Source: Spirosoma profusum
GTDB lineage: Bacteria; Bacteroidota; Bacteroidia; Cytophagales; Spirosomataceae
Assembly (NCBI RefSeq): GCF_014699005.1
Contig: NZ_JACWZY010000013.1
Location: 62,001 to 126,000, forward strand
DNA: 64,000 bases
Reading direction: 5' to 3'
In this document: positions 1 through 9,000 of the stretch, one piece after another
How the letters are laid out: each line of letters opens with the position of its first letter
Position numbering within the stretch: position 1 is the stretch's first letter
Translations under genes and position numbers: made by a program
Notes under the pieces: generated by a model
What the model was told of the DNA's origin: nothing
What the model saw: the letters and a program-made list of their open reading frames with translations, nothing else
Databases searched by the model: none

Positions 1-707
1 GCGAGCAGGCGGCTGGTACGTTGGCCGCGGGCAATACGTCGGAAAACTGCCCGATTGTGCATGAGGGAATTATCTATTTTGGTGGTAACGATGGTACGTT
101 TTACGCGCTCGATAGCCAGAACGGAGATGTAAAATGGAAATACAAGTCAGGTTTTTCGTTTCATTCCAGTCCGGTCTGGGTAAAGGGGTACGTTTATGCC
201 GGTGATGATTATGGCAATCTGCTGGCGCTGGATGCTATGACAGGTGCCCTGATATGGAAAACACATGATGCATTCTCTATTCATACCAATATTGTTACCG
301 ATAATAACTGCCTGTTTGTTCCCTACGATGGCCCTTCGGCATTAATTGCTTATTCCTGTGAAGATGGAAGAAAACGCTGGTCGTTTACGCCAACAAGTTT
401 CATTGTCACAGCCCCATCGTTAGTCAACGGCTTTATTTACCTTAATTCGATCGATGGCAGGCTCTACGCAATAGATTCTCAGAAAGGAACGGTGGTCTGG
501 ACAAAATCGGTGTATATGCCGAACACAACGCCCACCGTAGCCGATGGCACGCTGTACGTAGGAAGTGGCAGCAAATTATGTGCGTTCACTGCCGATAGTG
601 GCAAGGAGAAATGGGTATTTGCTGCGGCCGGTTCAGTTATGAAAAGCGCCTGTGTACAGACGCAAAGCGGATCCGTTTATCGCGGATTGGGCGGCATTCA
701 ACCGTAA
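1..707 (+). CDS. PQQ-repeat beta-propeller protein (5' truncated)
   Basis: The reading frame is open from the window edge (codons from base 3), so the real start lies upstream and only the last ~235 residues are seen. The protein is built from repeats of about 40 residues with the PQQ/BamB pattern GxVYxGxxDGxLYALDxxTGxxxW: 'YFGGNDGTFYALDSQNGDVKWKY', cut short here as FGGNDGTFYALD, then YAGDDYGNLLALD, YLNSIDGRLYAID and YVGSGSKLCAFTADSGKEKW. Such blades form a propeller, usually periplasmic or on the cell surface. With no catalytic residues or signal peptide in view, a PQQ-dependent dehydrogenase and a non-enzymatic propeller cannot be told apart. It converges on the winged-helix gene, and a large hairpin fills the gap. 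Confidence 0.75.
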   Translation, partial: EQAAGTLAAGNTSENCPIVHEGIIYFGGNDGTFYALDSQNGDVKWKYKSGFSFHSSPVWVKGYVYAGDDYGNLLALDAMTGALIWKTHDAFSIHTNIVTDNNCLFVPYDGPSALIAYSCEDGRKRWSFTPTSFIVTAPSLVNGFIYLNSIDGRLYAIDSQKGTVVWTKSVYMPNTTPTVADGTLYVGSGSKLCAFTADSGKEKWVFAAAGSVMKSACVQTQSGSVYRGLGGIQP

Positions 708-722
708 CGTAGTGCGAATTTC

Positions 723-850
723 GGCCCTGACAGGCTCCGGCCGCTTCGGCGGTCCGATGTCGGAGTCGCGGTAGCGACTAATGGGATAGCTACAACACAT
801 CCGCTAACTTCGACATCGGACCGCCGAAGCGGCCGGAGCCTGTCGAGGCC
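723..850. repeat. Long inverted repeat between convergent genes
   Basis: Two 40-bp arms (723-762 and 811-850) are complementary except for two adjacent positions. The GC-rich arm contains GGCTCCGGCCGCTTCGGCGG. The loop holds a smaller hairpin (AGTCGC...GCGACT). The right arm ends exactly where the stop codon of the minus-strand winged-helix gene (851-853) begins. There is no T-run, so it is not a textbook intrinsic terminator. Confidence 0.85.
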
Positions 851-1150
851 TTATAAATTCTTGATAAACGCTTCCAGTGCGTTCAGGTGGTCGGTAAACG
901 CCTGTTGCCCAGCCGGAGTGGCCGAGTATGTCGTGTTGGGTTTGCGCCCGACAAACTGCTTTTGAACCGATACGTAGTTTAATTCCTCTAACGCGCGCAG
1001 ATGGGTGGCGAGGTTGCCGTCGGTGAGGCCGAGCAACTCTTTCAGCGCGTTGAAACTCAGGGAATCATTGACCATCAGAACCGACATGATGCTCAGGCGC
1101 GCTTTGCTTTCAAAAGCTTTATTAAACTGAGCCAGCAGGTCGTTCATCAT
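851..1150 (-). CDS. Winged-helix DNA-binding regulator (HTH_34-like)
   Basis: A 99-residue protein that is almost entirely one winged-helix domain: helix FESKARLSIMSVLMVNDSLSF, recognition region LKELLGLTDGNLATHLRALEE, and wing YVSVQKQFVGRKPNTTYSATPAG. This matches the MarR/ArsR-related 'winged helix DNA-binding domain' (HTH_34) family of roughly 100 residues that lacks an effector domain. It begins ATGATG, so the start may be three bases later. It overlaps the 3' end of the preceding membrane-protein gene by 29 bp and is surely co-transcribed with it. Such regulator/membrane pairs are common in Bacteroidota; the signal sensed is unknown. Confidence 0.8.
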   Translation of the reverse strand: MMNDLLAQFNKAFESKARLSIMSVLMVNDSLSFNALKELLGLTDGNLATHLRALEELNYVSVQKQFVGRKPNTTYSATPAGQQAFTDHLNALEAFIKNL

Positions 1151-1796
1151 GGGTTACATTCCGTTCGTATTTATAATACATGGCCATACCATACCCGATG
1201 TGCAGTACGCCAAAACCAATCGCCCAGGTCAATAAATTATAACCAGGGAAACAGATCGACAGCAACCCCAGGCCAATTTCGCAATACGCCAGCGATTCGA
1301 CATCGCGAAACGTGTATTTACTACCGTTCAGCAAAGCTAATCCATAAAATATAAGCGTCGCAGGAAAAGCCAGCCAGATGAGGTTATAATAGAGCAGTGC
1401 GAGGCAAAACACGCCACCCGTAGCCAGCGGTACCACCAATGCCCAAAGGAGTCGTTGCGATGACTTGTTCCAGACGCGCAAACCCTGCCGTCGGGCTTTC
1501 CGGACGGTGAAATACGTACCAGAGAGCAGTGCCAGCACCAGTACGTAGAGAGCTACTTTTACCACAAATTCTACTACAGTCTGGTTCGTTGCGTCGTCGT
1601 AACTTTTTTGCCGGTCGTAACTTAGCACGGTGAACCAGTTTGTACGCAGGCGCATGTACACAGCCAGGGCGCCCGCCATCGCCACCAGCCCCGCCGATAC
1701 GCCAGATAAACCACTTAACGACAGGAATTTGGAGGAACGCTCCATCAGACTGCGGATTTCCGTCAGTGTTTGCAGGTGTTCGTGCGATTCGCGCAT
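1122..1796 (-). CDS. Multi-pass membrane protein paired with winged-helix regulator
   Basis: 224 residues with about six hydrophobic segments: near 30-48 (GVSAGLVAMAGALAVY), 77-97, 115-135, 138-155, 170-185 and 188-208. The N-terminal ~25 residues are soluble and charged, and a periplasmic-looking loop (TNWFTVLSYDRQKSYDDATNQT) follows the first segment. I do not recognise an enzymatic motif. It is the first gene of a two-gene unit whose second member, the winged-helix protein, overlaps it by 29 bp. The tight coupling suggests that it is the target or partner of that regulator, but its function is unknown. Confidence 0.65.
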   Translation of the reverse strand: MRESHEHLQTLTEIRSLMERSSKFLSLSGLSGVSAGLVAMAGALAVYMRLRTNWFTVLSYDRQKSYDDATNQTVVEFVVKVALYVLVLALLSGTYFTVRKARRQGLRVWNKSSQRLLWALVVPLATGGVFCLALLYYNLIWLAFPATLIFYGLALLNGSKYTFRDVESLAYCEIGLGLLSICFPGYNLLTWAIGFGVLHIGYGMAMYYKYERNVTHDERPAGSV

Positions 1797-1799
1797 GAT

Positions 1800-1833
1800 T
1801 AAAGAGTGAAAGAGTTAATGAGTGAAAAAGTGC
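1800..1833. repeat. Single arm of the GAGTGAA-type repeat
   Basis: This stretch carries the AAAGAGTGAAAGAGTTAATGAGTGA-type heptad pattern seen as full hairpins at 19373-19476, 23961-24048 and 59261-59347. Here only one arm is present, and it lies across the 3' end of the kinase gene, encoding its last residues. Confidence 0.6.
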
Positions 1834-2261
1834 TGCAACGGATGTTGAATGACTGAATTAGTAACTGTGATTTGAGCGTGTGAATAAAATGGGTTTCCTG
1901 CTACGTCGAGCAATCGTCCGCCGAGGATAATCAGGCCGACAATCGCTGCTGCAATGGCTACCAGCAGCACAGCGCCCGACGATAAATCTTTAACGGCTTT
2001 AATTTGTGGATGGATGTCCGGCGATACAAAATCGCAAAGTTTTTCAATGGCAGTATTGAAGGCTTCGGCCGCCCAGACCAGCCCAAACTGCGTCAGGATG
2101 ATGGCCCACTCGATCCGGCTGAGTTGCAGGGCGAATCCTGCCAGTACCACCAGAATGGCGATGAGCAGGTGAACTTTGGCGTTGTTCTCGAATCGAAACA
2201 AATCCATAATTCCCTGCCCGGCAAATCGAAAACTGCGAATAACTTTTCGGAAATCAATCAT
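1815..2261 (-). CDS. dgkA: Diacylglycerol kinase / undecaprenol kinase family
   Basis: An integral-membrane lipid kinase of the prokaryotic DgkA fold, which phosphorylates diacylglycerol or undecaprenol at the inner membrane. It has the family signature AEAFNTAIEKLCDFVSPDIHP followed by IKAVKDLSSGAVLL, containing the conserved E, N, D and K residues, with helices at about 33-50, 52-70 and 98-118. The catalytic part ends near residue 122. The last ~24 residues (FYSHAQITVTNSVIQHPLQH...) look unlike the family, and their 3' part is encoded by a GAGTGAA-type repeat arm, so the tail is probably a repeat-derived extension. Whether the lipid substrate is DAG or undecaprenol cannot be decided. Confidence 0.85.
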   Translation of the reverse strand: MIDFRKVIRSFRFAGQGIMDLFRFENNAKVHLLIAILVVLAGFALQLSRIEWAIILTQFGLVWAAEAFNTAIEKLCDFVSPDIHPQIKAVKDLSSGAVLLVAIAAAIVGLIILGGRLLDVAGNPFYSHAQITVTNSVIQHPLQHFFTH

Positions 2262-2319
2262 TCCGCAAATGTATCGTTAATGCTTGCATTTTATAGCCAG
2301 AAATTGGTTCGTTTGTCGC

Positions 2320-3039
2320 TCACAAACGCGCATCGTCCTCATGCTCAACGTACCAGTAAAACGCTACGTAGAGAATTACCAGTACGAAACCATAAGCCAT
2401 AGTCAACTTAACGCTCAGATGGTCTTGATACGCAAAAGCCACGGCTTTGGTCAGCGAAGAGGGTTGAGTCAGTATATCCCAGCTGTTCCATCGACCAAAA
2501 CGCCCCAGGTAAATGCCGAATCCCGACAATACCTGGCTGGCTAGTATCAACATCCAACTTAGCCACGAAACCATGAGTGGACGTAGCATTCGATGCACGA
2601 GAAGCGTCGAATATAAGCCAATTAACAAGCCTGTAAATGCGTATAAAAAGATTGACATGGTATCGAACCAGAGCAATGGCTGCGGAATGTGGTTGATGTG
2701 ATATAAGTCAGTGATGATATACGGAGCGTTTGGTAAAAAGGCTAGCCAGAGCAGCAGTGAGCCAATCAGTAACCACCGACTCCGAAACCATGAAACCGTA
2801 TTGCCGTTTGCCCGTAAATCACGTAGCACCAGAACGACCCCTAATGGAAACCAGGCCAGAAACAGGTTCCAGTCGAGCATGAGAAAATACCACCAGTTTC
2901 CGGTCAGCAAGCCACGTAGCGTGACCAAACTAAATCCGGCAACTGTGAGCAGGGCCAACGCCCATAAGCCTTTACCAGGCCGGGCGTCGCGTGGTAGTGA
3001 CAAGTTTGAATAATGCGTAGGATGTGATTGTGTTTGCAT
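2320..3039 (-). CDS. DUF1361 membrane protein
   Basis: A polytopic membrane protein with the DUF1361 hallmarks: LFLAWFPLGVVLVLRD, WLAFLPNAPYIITDLYHI and WFDTMSIFLYAFTGLLIGLYSTLLVHRML. The open frame continues upstream to 3081, but residues before MQTQSHPTHYSNLS look unlike the family, so I prefer the ATG at 3039. About six to seven transmembrane segments. The function of the family is unknown. It is divergent from mazG, with a 260-bp spacer carrying hairpins. Confidence 0.8.
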   Translation of the reverse strand: MQTQSHPTHYSNLSLPRDARPGKGLWALALLTVAGFSLVTLRGLLTGNWWYFLMLDWNLFLAWFPLGVVLVLRDLRANGNTVSWFRSRWLLIGSLLLWLAFLPNAPYIITDLYHINHIPQPLLWFDTMSIFLYAFTGLLIGLYSTLLVHRMLRPLMVSWLSWMLILASQVLSGFGIYLGRFGRWNSWDILTQPSSLTKAVAFAYQDHLSVKLTMAYGFVLVILYVAFYWYVEHEDDARL

Positions 3040-3135
3040 AGTAAAAGTACTTTGTGTTGCAAAGTAAATGAAGTAAATCAATACATGTCAATATGGAGTG
3101 AAAAAAAGTTTGTGAGCGAGTGGTACGTGTCGGGT

Positions 3136-3204
3136 TCTTTTAACCGTAAAGAGCTCTGAGATGTACGCAAAGGTTCACGAGTAATTCTATTTGCGGTTAA
3201 AAGA
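3136..3204. repeat. Imperfect inverted repeat upstream of mazG
   Basis: TCTTTTAACCGTAAA (3136-3150) pairs with TTTGCGGTTAAAAGA (3190-3204) apart from one position. It sits in the 260-bp spacer between the divergent DUF1361 and mazG genes, where I see no gene. Confidence 0.6.
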
Positions 3205-3263
3205 GTCTTCTCGTTTTTCTCTTCGCCATTTCCCCCGTTTTCGTTAGTTTTACCAAACACAAA

Positions 3264-3294
3264 CGGTACGTGAGAGAAATTCTCTTACGTACCG
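3264..3294 (+). promoter_or_regulatory. Stem-loop abutting the mazG start codon
   Basis: CGGTACGTGAGAGA (3264-3277), a 3-nt loop AAT, and TCTCTTACGTACCG (3281-3294) form a 14-bp stem with one G-U pair in RNA. It ends four nucleotides before the first mazG ATG (3299) and would cover the ribosome landing region. There is no T-run. A second in-frame ATG lies at 3308. Confidence 0.6.
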
Positions 3295-3298
3295 ATTT

Positions 3299-4147
3299 AT
3301 GAAATCAATGAAGGAATTTCAGGATATGCCCCTCCGTCGTCAGCAACAACTGATGGCTTTTGATCGACTGCTGACTATTATGGATGAACTACGCGAACAG
3401 TGCCCCTGGGACCGTAAACAAACCATGGACAGCCTCCGCCACCTCACCATCGAAGAAACCTATGAACTTTCCGACGCCATTCTGGAGAAGAATAATGCGG
3501 AAATATGTAAGGAGTTGGGTGACATCCAGTTACATCTGGTTTTTTACGCAAAAATTGCTTCAGAAGCCAGCACCAGCTCGCCCGATCATTTCGACATGGC
3601 CGACGTACTGAATCGGGTTTGCGATAAACTCATTAGCCGCCATCCGCATATTTACGGCGACACCGTGGCCGAAACCGAAGAACAGGTAAAAGCCAACTGG
3701 GAGCAACTTAAATTGAAAGAAGGGAACAAGTCGGTGCTGGGTGGCGTACCGGGTTCACTGCCGGCACTCGTCAAAGCCATGCGCATTCAGGAAAAAGCAC
3801 GAGGTGCGGGCTTCGACTGGGACGAGAAGGAGCAGGTTTGGGAGAAAGTAGAGGAGGAAATGCAGGAGTTTAAAGAAGAATTTAACGTATCGTCCAGCCA
3901 AACTATCGACGTCCAGCGAGCCGAAGGCGAGTTTGGTGATTTGTTATTTTCATTGGTCAACTACGCTCGTTTTATCGACATAAATCCTGAAACAGCTTTG
4001 GAGCGGACAAACAAGAAATTCATCAAACGCTTTCAGTATCTGGAGGAGCAGGCGCGGGCCAACGGCAAAACGTTAAGCGAAATGACGCTAGCTGAGATGG
4101 ACGTGTACTGGAACGAAGCTAAATCCCGGTTCAGACAATCCTATTAA
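3299..4147 (+). CDS. mazG: Nucleoside triphosphate pyrophosphohydrolase MazG
   Basis: Hydrolyses NTPs/dNTPs to NMP and pyrophosphate (cytosolic house-cleaning). The first MazG domain has CPWDRKQTMDSLRHLTIEETYELSDAI with the metal-binding EExxE-type glutamates, then ELGDIQLHLVFYAKIA. The second domain has FDWDEKEQVWEKVEEEMQEFKEEF and EFGDLLFSLVNYAR. Length 282 matches two-domain MazG proteins (~260-280). The last residues (KSRFRQSY) and the stop codon are encoded by a fragment of the CCGGGATTTA-type repeat, so the natural C-terminus has been replaced or extended. The first or the fourth codon could be the start. Confidence 0.93.
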   Translation: MKSMKEFQDMPLRRQQQLMAFDRLLTIMDELREQCPWDRKQTMDSLRHLTIEETYELSDAILEKNNAEICKELGDIQLHLVFYAKIASEASTSSPDHFDMADVLNRVCDKLISRHPHIYGDTVAETEEQVKANWEQLKLKEGNKSVLGGVPGSLPALVKAMRIQEKARGAGFDWDEKEQVWEKVEEEMQEFKEEFNVSSSQTIDVQRAEGEFGDLLFSLVNYARFIDINPETALERTNKKFIKRFQYLEEQARANGKTLSEMTLAEMDVYWNEAKSRFRQSY

Positions 4148-4174
4148 TCCCTAAATCTGTTAAATCCCCGGTTG
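4121..4174. repeat. Partial CCGGGATTTA-family repeat at mazG 3' end
   Basis: AAATCCCGGTTCAGACAATC followed by TAAATCTGTTAAATCC. The segment GGTTCAGACAATCCTATTAA is identical to one at 54681-54700 beside ispD. Only right-arm sequence is present. It encodes the last codons of mazG and ends just before the next gene. Confidence 0.7.
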
Positions 4175-4177
4175 AAA

Positions 4178-4939
4178 ATGCGAATTGCCTTTATTACCGA
4201 TATGCATCTGGATGCCGAAGGTGAAAAACCAGCGGGCGTCGATGTGCGACAGAATTTCCTGGATGCCCTGGCTTACCTGGCCGAACTGAAACCCAATTGT
4301 CTGGTCATTGGTGGCGACATCTGCAATACGGAGGGCGACGAAGCAATTTACCGTTGGGTGAAAAGTGAGCTCGATAAACTTCCGATGCCTTATTTTGTGA
4401 TTCCGGGGAATCACGATGATTCGGCGATGATGGCCGAGATATTCAAGCTTACACATAATCTGATTCAGAGTGAGTTATATTACGCGTTGCCTATGGAGGG
4501 ACGCCCGGCTTTGTTTCTGGATTCTGGTAAAGGAGCGTTTTCGGAAGAGCAATGGAACTGGTTGGAAGATTACATAAAAGCCTTACGCGATACGAACGTA
4601 GTGATATTCATGCACCACCCACCCTTACGGGCGGACGTTGAGTTCATGGATAGCAAATACCCATTTCGACAGAGTGAACGGTTTCTGGAACTGGTACGTG
4701 AATTACCCTGCCACGTAACAGTAATTTGTGGTCATTACCACGTCGAAAAAGTAGTTCAGCGGGGTAATCTGGTGGTGTTGCTTTCGCCGTCGACGTTCTA
4801 CCAGATGAAGCAGGATACGCCGGAATTTGCCGTTGATAATTACCGCATTGGTCTCCGCGAAATCGATCTGACTCTTCACGGCACCATTAGTAATATATAT
4901 TATCTGGAGCCTTCCGTCCAACGTAACACTGATACGTAA
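4178..4939 (+). CDS. Metallophosphoesterase
   Basis: A calcineurin-like phosphoesterase of 253 residues with the dinuclear-metal motifs in order: ITDMHLD (D-x-H), GGDICN (GD), PGNHDD (GNHD), MHHPP and GHYHVE (GHxH). This is the cAMP phosphodiesterase/Icc-like type, but the substrate cannot be read from sequence. An upstream TTG at 4172 is in frame, but ATG 4178 gives the standard beginning MRIAFITDMH. It follows mazG after a repeat fragment and may share its transcript. Confidence 0.9.
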   Translation: MRIAFITDMHLDAEGEKPAGVDVRQNFLDALAYLAELKPNCLVIGGDICNTEGDEAIYRWVKSELDKLPMPYFVIPGNHDDSAMMAEIFKLTHNLIQSELYYALPMEGRPALFLDSGKGAFSEEQWNWLEDYIKALRDTNVVIFMHHPPLRADVEFMDSKYPFRQSERFLELVRELPCHVTVICGHYHVEKVVQRGNLVVLLSPSTFYQMKQDTPEFAVDNYRIGLREIDLTLHGTISNIYYLEPSVQRNTDT

Positions 4940-5086
4940 TTCTACGCGCATTCTTCCAGAGAACGTAGTGATACCCGACTAAAATTGGGCAATACTACGT
5001 CGAACAGATTCCGCAATTCTGCGCTAAAACCGCTACGTTTATTCGCCGACTTTTGGGAAGTTTTCACCCTAAATCAACTTCTCAAA

Positions 5087-5425
5087 ATGGAAGCATCCAA
5101 AAACACAAAAGGCAGCGAATTCCACGTATTGCTAAGTGGAATGAAACTCCCTGCCCGACTCGAAAGTAAGATTGCAGCCGGTATTCAGACAGTAGTTGCA
5201 TCGGCGCTGGCGGGTTATCCGAATCCCGATGATCCCGATGGCGACGATGGTCCGGCTGGTGGTGGAGGAGGGTCATTTCCGGGAGGAGGTGGCTCGCACG
5301 TAGTGATTCCGCCAAGTCGCTGGAAAGGCTACTGGATTAAAGCAATCGGTAGAGACTTGAAAGTCAGCCTCGACGAGATAAAGGTTCAGGAGGGATTATT
5401 GCAAAAGGGTATTCAAGGCATGTAA
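5087..5425 (+). CDS. Small protein with Gly-rich linker, unknown
   Basis: 112 residues from ATG 5087; the frame is open upstream to a TTG at 4985, but that part looks non-coding. Three parts are visible: a predicted helical N-terminal region (FHVLLSGMKLPARLESKIAAGIQTVVASALAGY), an acidic then Gly-rich linker (PDDPDGDDGPAGGGGGSFPGGGG), and a C-terminal segment with SRWKGYWIKAIGRDLKV. I cannot name a family. Its stop is six bases from the start of the eight-Cys protein gene, so the two are almost certainly translated together. The layout, a leader-like helix followed by a Gly-rich tail, resembles ribosomally made peptide precursors, but no modifying enzyme is recognisable nearby. Confidence 0.6.
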   Translation: MEASKNTKGSEFHVLLSGMKLPARLESKIAAGIQTVVASALAGYPNPDDPDGDDGPAGGGGGSFPGGGGSHVVIPPSRWKGYWIKAIGRDLKVSLDEIKVQEGLLQKGIQGM

Positions 5426-5430
5426 TTAAC

Positions 5431-5865
5431 ATGGTAACCCCAAATACGACCCTTTGCCCCAGCGCACGCGCCGAAGAAGGCGCGTTGCTGCTGGGCGTTG
5501 TTGGCCCCGATCAGTCGGTGAGCCTGCTGAAAGAACCTGAACTGCTTACTACCGAATTAACCGAAGCTGTTACGTCCATCGACGCGCCTGAGCGACATTT
5601 TCGATTTGCCAATCGGTGTGTGAAATCGGGTTGCAATCAATGGCGCGAAGGCCGCTGCGGTGTTATTGATTTAGTGATGTCATTCAACAAACATCTGTCG
5701 GAGCCGACCGCCTTGCCCTTTTGCGCTATTCGGTCGCAATGTCGGTGGCATCAACAGGTTGGGCCTACCGCCTGTTCCATATGCCCCTTCATCATAACCG
5801 ACTCAACTCAGACCAATGAAGAACGACTGAACTACATAGAATCCAACGCATTGGCGGTTGAGTGA
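5431..5865 (+). CDS. Eight-cysteine protein, possible metal or Fe-S binding
   Basis: 144 residues with cysteines at 9, 63, 68, 76, 98, 104, 115 and 118 in two clusters: RCVKSGCNQWREGRCGVID and FCAIRSQCRWHQQVGPTACS-IC. A Pro-Ser-Ala-Arg segment (CPSARAEEGALLLGVVG) begins the protein. No signal peptide is evident. The spacing suggests zinc or iron-sulfur coordination. I have the impression of similar uncharacterised proteins in other phyla but cannot name the family. It follows the Gly-rich small protein by five bases and precedes the M36 peptidase by 160 bp. Confidence 0.65.
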   Translation: MVTPNTTLCPSARAEEGALLLGVVGPDQSVSLLKEPELLTTELTEAVTSIDAPERHFRFANRCVKSGCNQWREGRCGVIDLVMSFNKHLSEPTALPFCAIRSQCRWHQQVGPTACSICPFIITDSTQTNEERLNYIESNALAVE

Positions 5866-6025
5866 TGATTCATTTATCCGCTTGTCAGAAGTTTGGGATG
5901 GATATGTAGCAGCTATTATTTATACTGACGACATACGTATTAATTCTGATTCATTTGTTGAAAAATCGGTAATCAAGGGCTTATTTTACCGAAATGAGTG
6001 CTTTTCTCCTTCCTCAGAATTAAAC

Positions 6026-9000
6026 ATGCTCAACATTTATCGAATTTCACGTAGCGTACTACGTATCAGTTGCTGTGTATTGGTTTTGATGATGGGTATG
6101 GTTGATGCATACGCTCAAATTGAAATAGAAACTGCCCGTCAATACGTAGCAGCCAACATGCAGCAACAGCAGTTAACCCCACCCGATATTGATGGACTGC
6201 TTTTGTCCAGCGCTTACAAATCGCCCACTACGGGATGGTATCACGTTTACTTCAATCAGGCATATCAGTCAGTTGAAGTTTACAATCGAATGATGAACGT
6301 AGTGCTGATGGATAAGCAGGTTTCGTACACAAACCATAATTTCATTGCGGGCATCGATCGCATTGCGAAAACCGGAACCAGTAAGAGTATGATTTCTCCA
6401 GTGGTTGCCCTTCAGAAAGCCGCAGCAAACGTAGGGCTGGCCAGCACCAATCTACTCCCGATTCAGGAACTGGCAACAGCCAAACTAGCCGATGGTACGT
6501 TGACGAAAGCCGTCTATTCGTTGACTAATCTATCAAACGAAAAGATAAATGTAAAACTGTACTGGCTTCCGGTTACTACGTTTACGGTAGAGAAAAAGCA
6601 GACAGCAATTAATAAACTGGCACTAACCTGGCAGGTTCGTTTTCTGACCAAAGATGGCAAACATGGCTGGAACATTCATGTAGACGCTACGTCGGGCGAA
6701 ATTCTGCAAAAGAAAGACGCCATCATTAGTTGTAATTTCGGTACGTCGACACACCTCGCTGCCCCCCATGAGTGTGTCGATGGCACCCAGCCCGATGGTG
6801 CTAAATATTTTGGAATCCAAAAGAAATCGGGGGCGTTTACGGGGAATGGTTATACGGTTTTTGACTATCCAATCGAAGGTCCCACCTTCGGTCCGCGTAC
6901 TGAATCGGTGATGCCTTATGCGCGGTTTGCTCCCGCCGGTGTAGGGCCAGGTACTACCAATGGCTGGCACGACGATGGCGTAACCAGCTACACCACCACG
7001 CGCGGCAACAACGTCTATGCGCAGGAAGACATCGACGACAATGATCAGCCGGGAGCGAGCCCCCAGTCGGCGACACTGGATTTTACCTATCCGTATACGT
7101 TTGGATTGAATACGGCAGTCGGCAACCGGGATGCCGCCATTACCAACCTGTTTTACTGGAATAACCTGATTCATGATGTGCTCTGGAAATTTGGCTTCGA
7201 TGAACCGAGTGGTAATTTCCAGAATAGTAATATTCAGGGCCTGGGTGGCCTGGGTAATGATTATGTTATTGCGGATGTTCAGGATGGCGGGGGAACCAAC
7301 AATGCAAACTTTTTCACCGATAATGACGGCATAAGAGGCCGTATGCAGATGTACCTGTGGAATACGTCATCAACGTATCAGCCTGATGGCGATTTTGATA
7401 ATGGTATCATTACGCACGAATATGGTCATGGCTGGTCGACCCGGTTAACTGGCGGGCCAGCTAACTCGTCATGTCTGGATAACGCAGAGCAGGGTGGCGA
7501 AGGCTGGAGTGATTTCCTGGCATTGATGCTAACAACTAACTGGTCGTCACTGAGTGCTAATGTCGCAAGTGCCAATATCCCGCGTGGGGTTGGGACGTAT
7601 TCGCTGGGCCAGCCGACGAACGGGGTGGGTATCCGTGATTATCCGTACTCCTACGACATGGATAATGTAAATGGAAACGTTACCTACGCCAAAGTGGGTG
7701 ATGCAGATTTCGCGATTCCACACGGTATTGGCTCAATCTGGGCAACCATGCTCTGGGATATGACCTGGGAAATCATTATGCAGGATAACCACATAGAGCA
7801 AAACATATACACCACCCCCAGCAGTATAACTGCTATGCGGGGGAACATCGCAGCTTTGAAACTGGTCAATGAAGGGTTGCGAATGCAACCCTGTAGCCCG
7901 AGCTTTGTGCAGGCTCGTGATGCTATTCTGCAGGCCGACCAAATGTTATTTGGCGGTCGATATCATTGTGCCATTGGCAGAGCTTTTGCCCGGCGTGGTT
8001 TAGGAGCGGGGGCCTCCACCGGTGTTTCGTCCAATGACCGCCTTGTTACTGAAAGCTTTGCCCCAATCGATGGTCCCGCCTTAAGCTCACCCATAACAGC
8101 CACAGTCTGTTCCAATACTTTGTTTACGTATAATGCTACGTCTACTACCGCCAATACAACCATCAGTTGGGTCCGGATGCCCGTTACGGGCGTTAGTAAT
8201 GGAAGTGCCATCAGCAGTTCGGCTGCAATTAATGAGACACTTATCAATACCACTACGTCTCCGGTTGTTGTCCGATACGTGTTTACGTTATCAGCTCCGT
8301 CTGCCCAATGCTCCACTCAACAGACTATTAAGGTAACGGTCTATCCGAGTATTGTTCCAATCGTTGGCTCCTATTCGGTTTGTCAGGATGCCAGTGTACC
8401 TACTGGTGCAGGTCTGGTTGTACCCACACAAATCAGCAATCTTGTAAATGGAGCACTGACAACTGGTTCGCCCACGTATGCGCGGGCCGCTAACGATGAT
8501 GTGACTACATATAATACAGGCACAACGGTTTATTATCAATCGTTTACGTTTGTGGCTCCTGCCAGTGGTCCACAAACTTTCGAAGTCACAGCATCTACTT
8601 TCCCTGACAATGATTCTTACTTATCATTGTATCAGACTTCATTTAACCCAGCTAGTCCGGCAACGAATTTCCTGCGTGGTGATGATGATATTGACTTTTT
8701 TGAAGGCCTCTATCTCTCAAAGCTCACGCATACACTGGTAGCTGGTTCGACCTATATTTTAGTGGTTGGTACGTTTTACTCTGGTATCACCGGAAGCTTT
8801 ACGTTGCAGGCGACTGACCAGGGATTTCAACTTGGTCCGCCCAACTGGTTTACGGCGCCTTCTGGAGGTTCTCCTGTATTCTCAGGTACGGTCTTTAATC
8901 CGGTGGGGGTTGGAGGATCAGGCGTTCCTAACACCAATACGCCCGGAACTACCGTGTTTTACGTAGCGAGTCCCAACCAAAGCATATGCCGTACAGCCAC

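Noticed and set aside
3078-3260. Minus-strand 60-residue open frame (MFGKTNENGG...)
   Set aside because: Lies in the mazG leader over two hairpins, low-complexity composition, no protein-like features.
5858-6025. N-terminal extension of the M36 peptidase
   Set aside because: The following ATG at 6026 begins a clear signal peptide; the extension shows no homology and overlaps the preceding gene.
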